A program made the position numbers and the translations under genes. Source: an uncultured Collinsella sp. (GTDB lineage: Bacteria; Actinomycetota; Coriobacteriia; Coriobacteriales; Coriobacteriaceae). Taken from it: a stretch of DNA of 64,000 nucleotides. Under the pieces are notes generated by a model. The model was not told where the DNA came from. It saw only the letters and a program-made list of their open reading frames with translations, and searched no databases. Shown here piece by piece: positions 24,103 to 32,858 of this stretch (positions within the stretch are counted from its first letter, which is position 1; each line of letters begins with the position of its first letter). The stretch is taken from assembly GCA_900768795.1 (NCBI GenBank), contig CAAGEH010000017.1, forward strand, positions 30,328-94,327, in the 5' to 3' direction.

Positions 24103-25281
24103 CTACTCGGCGCTATCGCTAGCGGTTGACGCAGCGAAGTCCAAATCATCGTGAACTGGTTTTGAAGTGACCGAGGTTACGGCGTCCCCTTCATCAGAAA
24201 CTGTCAGAGGAGCAGACTCGTCATCGTCATATTCAAGACCGAATGCGACGCGAACGCGATGCTCGATCTCGTCTGCCAAATCAGGATTCTTAACGAGCTT
24301 GTCCTTTGCCGCTTCACGACCCTGCCCGAGTTTTTGGGTTTCACCATCCGCGCCGATATACGAAAACCAAGCACCAGATTTTTTAACGAACCCGGCTTGA
24401 AGGGCCATGTCGATGATGGAGCCTTCCTTGGAAATACCGGTTCCATACATAATGTCGAACTCTGCCGACTTAAACGGAGCGGCAACCTTGTTCTTTACGA
24501 TCTTGGCGCGGACGCGGTTTCCGATAACATCTTGTCCGTTTTTGATCGTGTCAATCTTACGGATATCGATGCGAACGGAAGAGAAGAACTTAAGGGCGCG
24601 ACCTCCGGTGGTTGTCTCGGGATTACCGAACATGACGCCGATCTTCTCGCGCAGCTGATTGATAAAAATACAGGTCGTATTTGATTTAGAGAGAGATCCC
24701 GCGAGTTTGCGCAGGGCCTGGCTCATCAGTCGAGCCTGAAGACCGACCGTGGTATCTCCGATTTCTCCTTCAATCTCAGCGCGGGGTGTCAGGGCGGCGA
24801 CGGAGTCAATGACGATGACGTCGATAGCTCCGGAACGGACAAGCATGTCGCAAATTTCAAGGGCTTGCTCACCGGTGTCCGGCTGCGAGATCAGGACCTC
24901 ATCGATGTCGACACCGATCCGCGCCGCATAGGAGGGATCGAGCGCATGTTCAGCATCGATAAACGCGACGACGCCGCCAAGGGCTTGAGCTTCGGCGAGA
25001 ATCTCAAGCGAAAGCGTCGTTTTACCAGAAGACTCGGGACCGTAGATCTCAATAATGCGACCGCGCGGAACACCGCCGATGCCCAATGCCGCATCGAGTG
25101 CAAGGGAACCCGTGGGAATGGACTCGATCTCGAGCTGCGGACCGCCATCGCCGTAACGCATGATCGAGCCGGTACCGAACTTCTTTTCGATTTCCTCGGT
25201 TGTGAGCTTGATCATCTTGTCGCGCTCTTTACCCGTTGTGCGCTCATGAACGGTACGCACGGGTCCTGAATTTTTGGCCAT
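24103..25281 (-). CDS. recA: Recombinase RecA
   Basis: DNA strand-exchange protein and co-protease for LexA cleavage. The 392-residue protein has the Walker A GPESSGKTTL, VIDSVAALTPRAEIEG, and the DNA-binding loop segment GNPETTTGGRALKFF. The C-terminal tail is acidic. The ATG at 25281 follows AGGAGG; a longer upstream frame would run through the promoter. The N-terminus is about 35 residues longer than in E. coli before EEIEKKFGTGSIMR. Confidence 0.98.
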   Translation of the reverse strand: MAKNSGPVRTVHERTTGKERDKMIKLTTEEIEKKFGTGSIMRYGDGGPQLEIESIPTGSLALDAALGIGGVPRGRIIEIYGPESSGKTTLSLEILAEAQALGGVVAFIDAEHALDPSYAARIGVDIDEVLISQPDTGEQALEICDMLVRSGAIDVIVIDSVAALTPRAEIEGEIGDTTVGLQARLMSQALRKLAGSLSKSNTTCIFINQLREKIGVMFGNPETTTGGRALKFFSSVRIDIRKIDTIKNGQDVIGNRVRAKIVKNKVAAPFKSAEFDIMYGTGISKEGSIIDMALQAGFVKKSGAWFSYIGADGETQKLGQGREAAKDKLVKNPDLADEIEHRVRVAFGLEYDDDESAPLTVSDEGDAVTSVTSKPVHDDLDFAASTASDSAE

Positions 25282-25312
25282 GCTAAAGCCCTCCTTGTTG
25301 CTTGTCGAATGT

Positions 25313-25341
25313 ATAGTAGACGAACAGCTGTTCGCGGTCAA
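25313..25341 (-). promoter_or_regulatory. recA promoter with LexA box in the spacer
   Basis: On the minus strand TTGACC (25341-25336) and TACTAT (25318-25313) are 17 bp apart. The spacer holds the perfect SOS box CGAACAGCTGTTCG (25321-25334), so bound LexA would block RNA polymerase directly. Confidence 0.88.
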
Positions 25342-25436
25342 CCGCAACACTCATACTACGAGCGCTAACCTGCAAATTATGGGCAACAGCTTGTCTAGAG
25401 CTTGCCCCGAAACCTACAAGCAGCTCCCTACCGACA

Positions 25437-25485
25437 AGCAAAAGAAAACCGCCCGTCGAAACATATGCTCTGACGTGCGGCTTTT
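25437..25485 (-). terminator. Intrinsic terminator between cinA and recA
   Basis: On the minus strand an imperfect stem (AAAA-CCGC-CGTC paired with GACG-GCGG-TTTT, one bulge and one mismatch) is followed by CTTTTG. It separates the cinA transcript from the LexA-controlled recA promoter. Confidence 0.65.
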
Positions 25486-25574
25486 ATGCAAATGCGAGAA
25501 ATAGCAATTGTAATCACGGAAACAAACAGGGCGTGCGACTTGAAAAATGCAAACACCTACATAAGAGAAACCAA

Positions 25575-26063
25575 TCAGGAAGCTGCAATCGAATCAAGAA
25601 TCAAGCACAGCGCAACTCTAGACGCATCGCGTCTGACCTCATTACGCGAACCTTCAAATGAAAAACGATGTGTTTGGACTCCCCTTTCGTCGGCGATTCC
25701 GATATATACCGTACCAGCGGGGTCGTTAGAGGTTCCGCCGTCTGGTCCAGCGTAACCGGTAAGACTTACGGAAATGTCGCTCTTAAACAAACGCCGGGAA
25801 CCAGAAGCCATCTCTCGCGCAGTCTCTCGCGACACGGCCGTATGAAGCGCAAGCGTTTCAGAAGAAACACCCAGAACCTCATGCTTAATCTCGTCGCAAT
25901 ACGTAACGGCGCCGCCGCGAAGGACGGCGGACGCACCGGGCACGTCGGCGATAGCCGATGCCACCATACCGGCGGTTAAAGATTCAGCCGTAGCCACCGT
26001 GAGCCCGCAGGAAACTGCGGACTCGACCACACGCTGGGCAAGATCGAATAGCGATTCAGACAT
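25575..26063 (-). CDS. CinA C-terminal-domain protein, nicotinamide-nucleotide amidohydrolase (PncC)
   Basis: A 162-residue stand-alone CinA C-terminal domain, which deamidates NMN to NaMN in NAD recycling. Motifs are TVATAESLTAGMVASAIADVPG, GGAVTYCDEIKHEVLGV, and SLTGYAGPDGGT. The ATG 26063 after AAAGAG is preferred to TTG 26069. The order pgsA, cinA, recA is widely conserved. The N-terminal CinA domain is absent. Confidence 0.92.
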   Translation of the reverse strand: MSESLFDLAQRVVESAVSCGLTVATAESLTAGMVASAIADVPGASAVLRGGAVTYCDEIKHEVLGVSSETLALHTAVSRETAREMASGSRRLFKSDISVSLTGYAGPDGGTSNDPAGTVYIGIADERGVQTHRFSFEGSRNEVRRDASRVALCLILDSIAAS

Positions 26064-26082
26064 ACGCAATGCTCTTTAACCG

Positions 26083-26724
26083 CTAAACCGAAAATATGAT
26101 GTCGCGACAGTTCCAGAAGTACTGGGCTCCGGAAACGACCGTCAAAACAACGGCAATGAGCATGAGGATTCTCGATATCGTAAATACGACAAAGCCTATG
26201 CCGAATAAACCGAGTCCAAACATCATGAACGAGAAAAGATAGCCGCACAGGGAGACCATGGTGGTAGCGGTCTTCCATTTGCCCAATTTATCGGCTGCAA
26301 TGACAACGCCCGAAGCGCTCGCAACCATACGCAGCGCGCTTACAAGAAACTCGCGGAACATAATGATGAACACCGTCCACACCGTTACAGCATTAAATTG
26401 CAGAAACAGCAGCAAGGCGGCAAAAACAAGGAGCTTGTCGGCGATTGGGTCCAAGAACTTACCGAAATCGGTGATCTCATTGCGGGAACGGGCGAGATAG
26501 CCATCAACTTTATCGGTAAGGGACAGAATCATATAAAGGACGAAGGCGGCAACAGCAAGCCCGGCGTCAAAGTGCTTTTCAAGCGGCGTATCGGCTGCAG
26601 TCTTGTAGGACAGAGCGCATACGATCATAAAGACCGGAATAAAAACGATACGCACGCAGGTGACTATGTTCGCAGGGGTCCAAATACTCGTTAGTTGTTT
26701 TTGATTGCTCGAAGAATCGGACAT
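26083..26724 (-). CDS. pgsA: CDP-diacylglycerol-glycerol-3-phosphate 3-phosphatidyltransferase
   Basis: Makes phosphatidylglycerol phosphate in the membrane. The 213-residue protein has TPANIVTCVRIVFIPVFM at the N-terminus and the catalytic signature DKVDGYLAR, then GKFLDPIADK. The second residue set is slightly unusual: DKVDG instead of DxxDG with Ala or Leu, but all four Asp are kept. Hydrophobic helices fill the rest. It lies between rimO and cinA, the usual pgsA location, so it is the better candidate for the housekeeping enzyme than the copy at 6500. Confidence 0.92.
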   Translation of the reverse strand: MSDSSSNQKQLTSIWTPANIVTCVRIVFIPVFMIVCALSYKTAADTPLEKHFDAGLAVAAFVLYMILSLTDKVDGYLARSRNEITDFGKFLDPIADKLLVFAALLLFLQFNAVTVWTVFIIMFREFLVSALRMVASASGVVIAADKLGKWKTATTMVSLCGYLFSFMMFGLGLFGIGFVVFTISRILMLIAVVLTVVSGAQYFWNCRDIIFSV

Positions 26725-26733
26725 AATCTCTCC

Positions 26734-28074
26734 TTAATCAGCTACGTGACCGACAAGTTCATAGCAGAAACTATCGGTAAATTCGACGTTTAAAATATCA
26801 CCAACGGAGGCCTCATCGATATCCAAGTGAACGGCGCCGTCTGAATCGGGGGCCTGGAACCATGCGTGACCGATCAGCTCTTGACCGTCCTCGGTATCCT
26901 CTACGCCATCGACGATGACCTCGGCAGTCTCCCCCACGTGCGAGGCAGTAGCGGCAAACCCGAGCGACTCTGCCAAATCGAGCGCGCGCTGGTTGCGCTC
27001 GAGCTTGACTTCCTCATCGATCTGGCCATCCATCTTAGCGGCGAGACTTCCCTCTTCTTGCGAATAGGCAAAAACGCTCGTGTAATCGAAACCGACTTCA
27101 TCCATAAACGCCAGAAGCTCTTCGAACTCCGCGTCGGTTTCAGTGGGGAAACCGACCATTGCGGTGGAACGAATGACGAGACCGGGAATCTCTCTTCTCA
27201 AACGGTCAAACAACGCAATGAGCTCATCGTGAGAGCCAGTTCGACGCATCGCCTTGAGTACGCGGGCATTGCAGTGCTGAACCGGGATATCGATATAGGG
27301 AAGCACTTCGGGCACATCGCGCATGACAGCGATAAGGTCATCCGTCATGCCTTCTGGCTGCAGATAGAGCACGCGTACCCACGCATGATATGGACGAACG
27401 GTCTCTGCGACCTTGCGCAAAAGATCGGGCAGCGAATGCGGATGGTCATCTGTCTGGTCGAAATCCGTTCCCCAGATTCCGGTGTCCTGACCGATAAGCA
27501 CGATCTCACGAACGCCGCCCTCGCACAGCTCCTTGACCTCGGCGAGAATCTCACAGGCAGAGCGGGAATGATAGCGCCCCCTTATGTAGGGGATCATGCA
27601 GAAACTGCAGAAGCGATCGCATCCATCTGAAATCTTGACGTAGGCGACGGCTCCCTCAACAGTGCGTTTGACCTGTGGGAGATACAGCGAAATAGAACGC
27701 GTGACACCGAGTACGCCATCGACGACACCGACGATGGCGTCCTCCTCGTCAGCTTTAACAAAAGCGGCGACTTCCGGAAGCTCAGAGGGCAAATCATCGC
27801 CATAACGCGAGGGAACGCAGCCGCACATCACAATCGGGCACGAGCGAATACCGTCGGCGACATCGTTGGCGAGCTCAAGCGTCGTCTCAATCGACTCGGA
27901 TGTGGCAGATGCCAAAAATGAGCACGTGTTGACGATGACGAGGGAGCAATCGTCCGTCGTTTTCGTCTCTTTATAACCTGCGGCGTTGAGAAGCGACCTC
28001 ATGCGGTCAGTATCGACCTCATTTTTAGCGCAGCCCAGCGTTATATATAGAATCTTGAAATCAGAAGCATTCAT
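26734..28074 (-). CDS. rimO: Ribosomal protein S12 methylthiotransferase RimO
   Basis: Radical-SAM enzyme that methylthiolates an aspartate of ribosomal protein S12. The 446-residue protein has the N-terminal cluster cysteines in TLGCAKNEVDTDRM, NTCSFL and CGCVPSRYG, the radical-SAM motif GCDRFCSFCMIPYIRGRY, and a C-terminal TRAM domain. The distinctive TLGCAKN start separates it from MiaB and MtaB. It lies between yajQ and pgsA. Confidence 0.96.
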   Translation of the reverse strand: MNASDFKILYITLGCAKNEVDTDRMRSLLNAAGYKETKTTDDCSLVIVNTCSFLASATSESIETTLELANDVADGIRSCPIVMCGCVPSRYGDDLPSELPEVAAFVKADEEDAIVGVVDGVLGVTRSISLYLPQVKRTVEGAVAYVKISDGCDRFCSFCMIPYIRGRYHSRSACEILAEVKELCEGGVREIVLIGQDTGIWGTDFDQTDDHPHSLPDLLRKVAETVRPYHAWVRVLYLQPEGMTDDLIAVMRDVPEVLPYIDIPVQHCNARVLKAMRRTGSHDELIALFDRLRREIPGLVIRSTAMVGFPTETDAEFEELLAFMDEVGFDYTSVFAYSQEEGSLAAKMDGQIDEEVKLERNQRALDLAESLGFAATASHVGETAEVIVDGVEDTEDGQELIGHAWFQAPDSDGAVHLDIDEASVGDILNVEFTDSFCYELVGHVAD

Positions 28075-28095
28075 ATAATCGATAACCTCAAAAAA

Positions 28096-28593
28096 CTAAC
28101 GATAGTTGATGAATTGCAGCGGTTGACCGAAATCTTCAGCGCGAACAAAGGAGATGACTGCTTGGAGAGCGTCCTTGGAGGGAGAGGAAACCCGAAGCTT
28201 ATCGGACTCGATGATGACCTTGGCCTTGAACTTTTGGTCCTTGATCGACTTGCTGATCTTTTTCGCCGTTGCCTGATCGATACCCTCGACAATCGTTCCC
28301 AGCTGTCGAACGGAACCGCCGGATGCAGCCTGGGACTCGCCCCAGGAAATAGATGAAATATCGACTCCGCGCTTAATGAGTTTTGACGCCAACACGTCTT
28401 TGATCTGCTTGATCACAAAGTCCGCGGGCGCCGTAAGCGTAACCGTTTTATCCGCTTTAGAAAGCTCGATTGAGGCGCCGCTGTCTTTGAGGTCATATCG
28501 TTGGGAAATCTCGCGCATAGCCTGCTGATATGCATTGTCGATTTCTTGGATATCAACTTGAGAAACGATATCGAAACTTGATTCTTTAGCCAT
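28096..28593 (-). CDS. YajQ family nucleotide-binding protein
   Basis: A 165-residue protein with two ferredoxin-like repeats, matching YajQ (SSFDIVSQVDIQEIDNA, ISQRYDLKDS, LIKRGVD, QGQ-like IDQATAKKISKSIKD, KVRVSSPSKDALQAVI-like end). YajQ proteins bind nucleotides, and in some proteobacteria cyclic di-GMP; the role in Actinobacteria is unknown. It lies between the RodZ-like gene and rimO on the same strand. Confidence 0.92.
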   Translation of the reverse strand: MAKESSFDIVSQVDIQEIDNAYQQAMREISQRYDLKDSGASIELSKADKTVTLTAPADFVIKQIKDVLASKLIKRGVDISSISWGESQAASGGSVRQLGTIVEGIDQATAKKISKSIKDQKFKAKVIIESDKLRVSSPSKDALQAVISFVRAEDFGQPLQFINYR

Positions 28594-28601
28594 GTGAGGT
28601 C

Positions 28602-30095
28602 CTATTCAGTCGTAGTGCCGTCATATGAGTCGGAATAAGCAGAGGAACCGGATGAAGACTCCGAGCTATCCGTTGCCAGGTCAGAAGAAGATGACCCATC
28701 AGAAGAGCTCTCGGAATCGGAGGAAGAATCGGAACCGGAGTCGGAACCGCCCGAAGAGCTGGAGGAGTCGTTAGCGGACTTGGCTTTTTTCGCTACGGTA
28801 ATGGATACGCGGGCGACACCAGAAGTTTTAGTCTCGTAGCGAACCTTTTTGCCGTTGTTGTAAACCGTGACATAGTTAGGCTTACTCGTGGTGATCTCGA
28901 TAGAGGACATCGGATCGTATTCCTTGGTAAAGGGCCCGGTTGCCTGAGCGCCGTAAACGAGCTTTCCGTCGACTCGAATCTCGATAAACGCCGTCTTCTT
29001 TTTAGCGAGAACCACCTTGACATGGGCGGCTCCCGCGTCGGTCGAATCGCTATCGAGGTCATCAGCAACATCATCAGCGGAATCAGATGAAACGGAAGCA
29101 GCCTTTTGCTTCTTTTTGCTCGCAGTCTTCTTGTTTGACGATTTCTTAGCTTTAGATGAATCGGCCGACTCCATGGCCTGTTCCACTGTAGAAGTAGGAG
29201 CGGGCTTTGTGCAGCTGCGGACAAGCGACATAAACAGCAAAACAATGACAAGGGCAAAAGCGACGACAACGCCGACAACCAGACGCTTATCGAATGTGGC
29301 GAGGATTCCGATAATGCCGTCATGTTTTATCGAGGCTTGACCGGGACGGACATTCGAGTTGCGCCGAGCCCCGGAATTTCGTTGCGAACCGTTGCGAGCC
29401 GCACGAACGCGCGAGCGCGATGTCCCCTGCCTATCGGCGCGCGCCGTCTGACCCTGGGAGCGAGCGCTGCCTGAAGAACCGTAGGCATTGCGCGAACGAT
29501 TGGCGGAATTTGACCCGAACTGATCCCTCCCGGCAGCAAGACGTGCGGTACGAGCTCGATTCGAACCGTCCCCGTAACCCGAACGGGGGTCACCGGAAAG
29601 TCCCCGGGACGGAGGAACCGACCCCTGGTAGGGAGACGAAGCAGACCGGACGCGATTGCGCGAACGACGAATCTCCTCCTGCGGAGCGGTTTCGGTAACA
29701 TAGCCGGCCTGGGGAGGGCGCGAACCGTAACGCGAGGGAGAGGAAACGGCCCTTCCGCCGTCAACAATCATAAAACGATTATGGGAGGTATCGGAACGCG
29801 TGTGAGCAACGATATTAGGGTCACCGTTGAACCGAGTCGGCATTCCATCTTGCTCATACCGGCACAGCTCATCGTAAAATTGATTTACGATATCGTTAGG
29901 ATTTAACTGCAAAAATCTCGCATAACTCGAAATCATGCCCTGAGCGTAACCTCGAGGCGGCATATGGGGAAAATCGGAGTTCTCGAAGATTTCGATAATC
30001 TGAGGACGGATCTTGATGATATTTGAAACCTGCTGGATAGAGAGACCCATATTGCGCCTACGGTTGCGCAGTATCATGCCAAAACTCTCGGCCAT
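28602..30095 (-). CDS. RodZ-like membrane protein (HTH + DUF4115)
   Basis: A 497-residue protein. Residues 1-90 form a Cro-like HTH typical of RodZ (GMILRNRRRNMGLSIQQVSN, PRGYAQGMISSYARFL). A long Arg/Ser/Gly-rich disordered linker follows (about 100-250), then one membrane helix (LVVGVVVAFALVIVLLFMSL), a Lys/Ser/Asp-rich stretch, a DUF4115 domain (VVLAKKKTAFIEIRVDGKLV to SGVARVSITV) and a 55-residue Ser/Asp/Gly tail. RodZ links MreB to the cell wall elsewhere. The ATG overlaps the ftsK stop by 1 bp. Confidence 0.85.
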   Translation of the reverse strand: MAESFGMILRNRRRNMGLSIQQVSNIIKIRPQIIEIFENSDFPHMPPRGYAQGMISSYARFLQLNPNDIVNQFYDELCRYEQDGMPTRFNGDPNIVAHTRSDTSHNRFMIVDGGRAVSSPSRYGSRPPQAGYVTETAPQEEIRRSRNRVRSASSPYQGSVPPSRGLSGDPRSGYGDGSNRARTARLAAGRDQFGSNSANRSRNAYGSSGSARSQGQTARADRQGTSRSRVRAARNGSQRNSGARRNSNVRPGQASIKHDGIIGILATFDKRLVVGVVVAFALVIVLLFMSLVRSCTKPAPTSTVEQAMESADSSKAKKSSNKKTASKKKQKAASVSSDSADDVADDLDSDSTDAGAAHVKVVLAKKKTAFIEIRVDGKLVYGAQATGPFTKEYDPMSSIEITTSKPNYVTVYNNGKKVRYETKTSGVARVSITVAKKAKSANDSSSSSGGSDSGSDSSSDSESSSDGSSSSDLATDSSESSSGSSAYSDSYDGTTTE

Positions 30096-32857
30096 TAGAA
30101 GCCTCCAAACAAATCATCCTCGGCAGCCATCTCGGCATCAACCGATTTAAGCGCCTCCAGGCCCTCCTCGTCGAGAAGAACTTCACGCGGCTTTGAACCA
30201 TCGGGTGGACCGACGACGCCTTTTTCCTCAAGCATATCCATGATACGACCGGCTCGAGCATAGCCGACCTTGAGACGGCGCTGAAGTCCCGATGTCGAGC
30301 CAAGCTGAGTCTCGACAACGATTTGCGCAGCCTCCCAGATCAGAGGGTCATCATCTTGAGGTTCCGCAGTGCCCGATCGGACCGGTCCGGCACCTGCAGA
30401 AACGACGGCAGCAGGCGATACAACGGAGAGAATCTCCTCGTGGTAATCGGGCTCAGACTGAGACTTTACGTAGTCGACGACCTCATTGATCTCCTCATCC
30501 GAAACGAAACATCCCTGAATACGACGGGGTTTGCCCCAATCGACCTTAGAGAACAGCATGTCGCCCAAACCGGTAAGCTTCTCGGCGCCCATCTGGTCGA
30601 TAATGACGCGAGAATCGATTCCCGTGGCAACGTTAAACGCGATGCGGTTCGTAATATTCGCCTTGATAAGTCCGGTAACGACGTTGGAACTTGGGCGCTG
30701 AGTAGCCACAATGAGATGGATACCGGCAGCACGACCGAGCTGGGCGATTCGGACGATGGAAGCCTCGACATCTTTACCGGCAACCATCATAAGGTCCGAG
30801 AGCTCGTCGATGATGATAACCAGATACGGCATCTTCTTGGGAGGGTTGTCATAGTGATCGAACTCCCCTGCCGCCTGTTTCTGGTTATACGTGGAAATCT
30901 TGCGCACGTTGAGCTTCTCGAACACCTTCAGGCGGCGCTCCATCTCGGAAACCGCCCATTGAAGTGCACTTGCAGCCTGTTTGGGCTCGGTAACCACCGG
31001 AACATACAGATGAGGAAGACCATTGTAGCCGGCTAGCTCGACACGTTTAGGGTCGACCATGATGAGGCGAACGTCATCGGGACGAGCGCGCATGAGCAGG
31101 TCCGTGATGATGGAGTTGATCATCACGGACTTACCCGATCCTGTTGTACCGGCAATGAGCAGGTGCGGCATCTTCGCCAGGTCGGCTACGATCGGGGTTC
31201 CTTCGGAATCGCGGCCGATGGCAAGTTCAAGTGGCCCGCCCTTGACATAGGGCATGACGTCTCCGAGGTAAACGTTCTGGCGCGTGCGGTTCGGTATCTC
31301 GATACCCACCAGAGACGTGCCCGGTATCGGGGCAAAGATACGAACTGATTGCGCAGCGAGAGACAACGCGATGTCGTCTTCGAGAGCAGTGATCTTGCTG
31401 ACGCGTTCACCCTCACCGGGTTGCAGTTTGAACGTCGTGACCGTGGGGCCGCTGATCCAGCCGACCACTCGAGCGGTACGTCCGAATTCCTGCAGAGTGC
31501 TCTGAAGGGCCTCGGCAGTCTGCTCAAGCTCCTTATCGCTAGAAGCGGAAGTCGCGGATTTTGGATTATGGCGCAGCATCGTAAGCGGCGGCAGCTTGAG
31601 CTCTCCGTCGTCATCTGAAGCATCAGAGGATTGAGCCTCCTGCGCGGTCTTCGCCGGTTCAACGGAATCGTCAGAACCCGCAAGCTTATGATCAAGAGAA
31701 ACGGGCTCCATCTTGCTGGAGTCGGTTTTCTCCAGGGCATTAAGCAGAAATGTCGGAATAGGCTTGCCCGTGTCCCCAACCTTTACGGACTGGTGCGAAG
31801 GGGCAACCCGCTTGGAACCGGCATCGGCCGCAGCAGGAGAGGAGGCGGAAACATCGTTGGCAACAGATACATCGCTATCGATTGGCGATTCATCCGCATT
31901 AAGCGTTTCGGCATGTTTGTCAGCAGCAGCTTTACCGCGCTTATTCCGGGTGACGAGCTTTTCATGCAAAGGAAGGAGCGCGGTCTTTGCATGCTCCTTT
32001 TCAAGCTGGTCGGACAGATCGACAAACGGGTCTTCGGACTCGCCCGAATCGTCATCGATTAAGCGCGTTGGATTCGCTCCGAGGGGGTCTGCGGATTCCG
32101 TAGCCGACATCACACGTGTTTTATCCGCAAAACCCGAGAACAAAGGCTTCATGCGCGGGGATTGAGGGGCCGCCGGGACGGACAGGGCGGAATCGTCGCC
32201 CCAAGGCTTAGCGTTGATATCGATGTTATGGCGCTCGGCAAGATCGTGCGCCCGCGATGCGGCCTCTCTGAAGAATGAACTTACGGAGAAGCCGACGATA
32301 ACGAAACCGACGATCAGAACGCCAACGATGATTACCCCAGCGATAGCCTTTCCAAAGGCACCCTGGAGGGCAGAGGCTATAGAGGCACCGACGTACCCGC
32401 CCGTAGACGAAAGAACGGCGGGCTCGAACATGCCTGCCGTGCTTGCGGTGGTATCGGGAGCGAGCAGCGAGAGAAACGACACTGCCGAAAAGAAAATCAA
32501 ACAGCCACCAGCAAGCGTTCGGCCGTTAAACGGGGTGCGGTCCTTAAGAAACAGGGACGCCGCGAAGAACAGCAGAACGATGGGAAGCACGTAGGCACCG
32601 AGACCGAATCCCAAATGGTAGAACGAAGCGATCGCATGGGTCACCGGAGCCGTCGTGGACGACACGACGGCGATAAACGAGGCGACGGCGACAACTGCGA
32701 GCAGCACGCCCACGATATCGCGATGGGCGGACGGCTCGACAAGCGAATCGACCTCCTCATGCGAGGAGGACTCATTCGCACGCAGCTGGGCCTTCCGCTC
32801 ATCGGATTTGCGTACGGGGTCGGAGGATGATTTTTTGGCAGCACGCTTAGCAGCCAA
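30095..32857 (-). CDS. ftsK: DNA translocase FtsK/SpoIIIE
   Basis: Septal motor that pumps chromosomal DNA during division. The 920-residue protein has four N-terminal membrane helices (first 200 residues, e.g. IVGVLLAVVAVASFIAVVSS), an acidic variable linker (about 230-430), the RecA-like motor with Walker A GTTGSGKSVM and Walker B LVIIIDELSDLMM, and a C-terminal gamma winged helix (QRRLKVGYARAGRIMDMLEE). The start ATG follows within 2 bp of the rnj stop. Confidence 0.96.
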   Translation of the reverse strand: MAAKRAAKKSSSDPVRKSDERKAQLRANESSSHEEVDSLVEPSAHRDIVGVLLAVVAVASFIAVVSSTTAPVTHAIASFYHLGFGLGAYVLPIVLLFFAASLFLKDRTPFNGRTLAGGCLIFFSAVSFLSLLAPDTTASTAGMFEPAVLSSTGGYVGASIASALQGAFGKAIAGVIIVGVLIVGFVIVGFSVSSFFREAASRAHDLAERHNIDINAKPWGDDSALSVPAAPQSPRMKPLFSGFADKTRVMSATESADPLGANPTRLIDDDSGESEDPFVDLSDQLEKEHAKTALLPLHEKLVTRNKRGKAAADKHAETLNADESPIDSDVSVANDVSASSPAAADAGSKRVAPSHQSVKVGDTGKPIPTFLLNALEKTDSSKMEPVSLDHKLAGSDDSVEPAKTAQEAQSSDASDDDGELKLPPLTMLRHNPKSATSASSDKELEQTAEALQSTLQEFGRTARVVGWISGPTVTTFKLQPGEGERVSKITALEDDIALSLAAQSVRIFAPIPGTSLVGIEIPNRTRQNVYLGDVMPYVKGGPLELAIGRDSEGTPIVADLAKMPHLLIAGTTGSGKSVMINSIITDLLMRARPDDVRLIMVDPKRVELAGYNGLPHLYVPVVTEPKQAASALQWAVSEMERRLKVFEKLNVRKISTYNQKQAAGEFDHYDNPPKKMPYLVIIIDELSDLMMVAGKDVEASIVRIAQLGRAAGIHLIVATQRPSSNVVTGLIKANITNRIAFNVATGIDSRVIIDQMGAEKLTGLGDMLFSKVDWGKPRRIQGCFVSDEEINEVVDYVKSQSEPDYHEEILSVVSPAAVVSAGAGPVRSGTAEPQDDDPLIWEAAQIVVETQLGSTSGLQRRLKVGYARAGRIMDMLEEKGVVGPPDGSKPREVLLDEEGLEALKSVDAEMAAEDDLFGGF

Positions 32858-32858
32858 A

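Noticed and set aside
28620..28780. Low-complexity repeat at the RodZ-like C-terminus considered as a tandem repeat or CRISPR-like array
   Set aside because: Codons for Ser, Asp and Gly vary with no fixed unit; it is a coding low-complexity tail.
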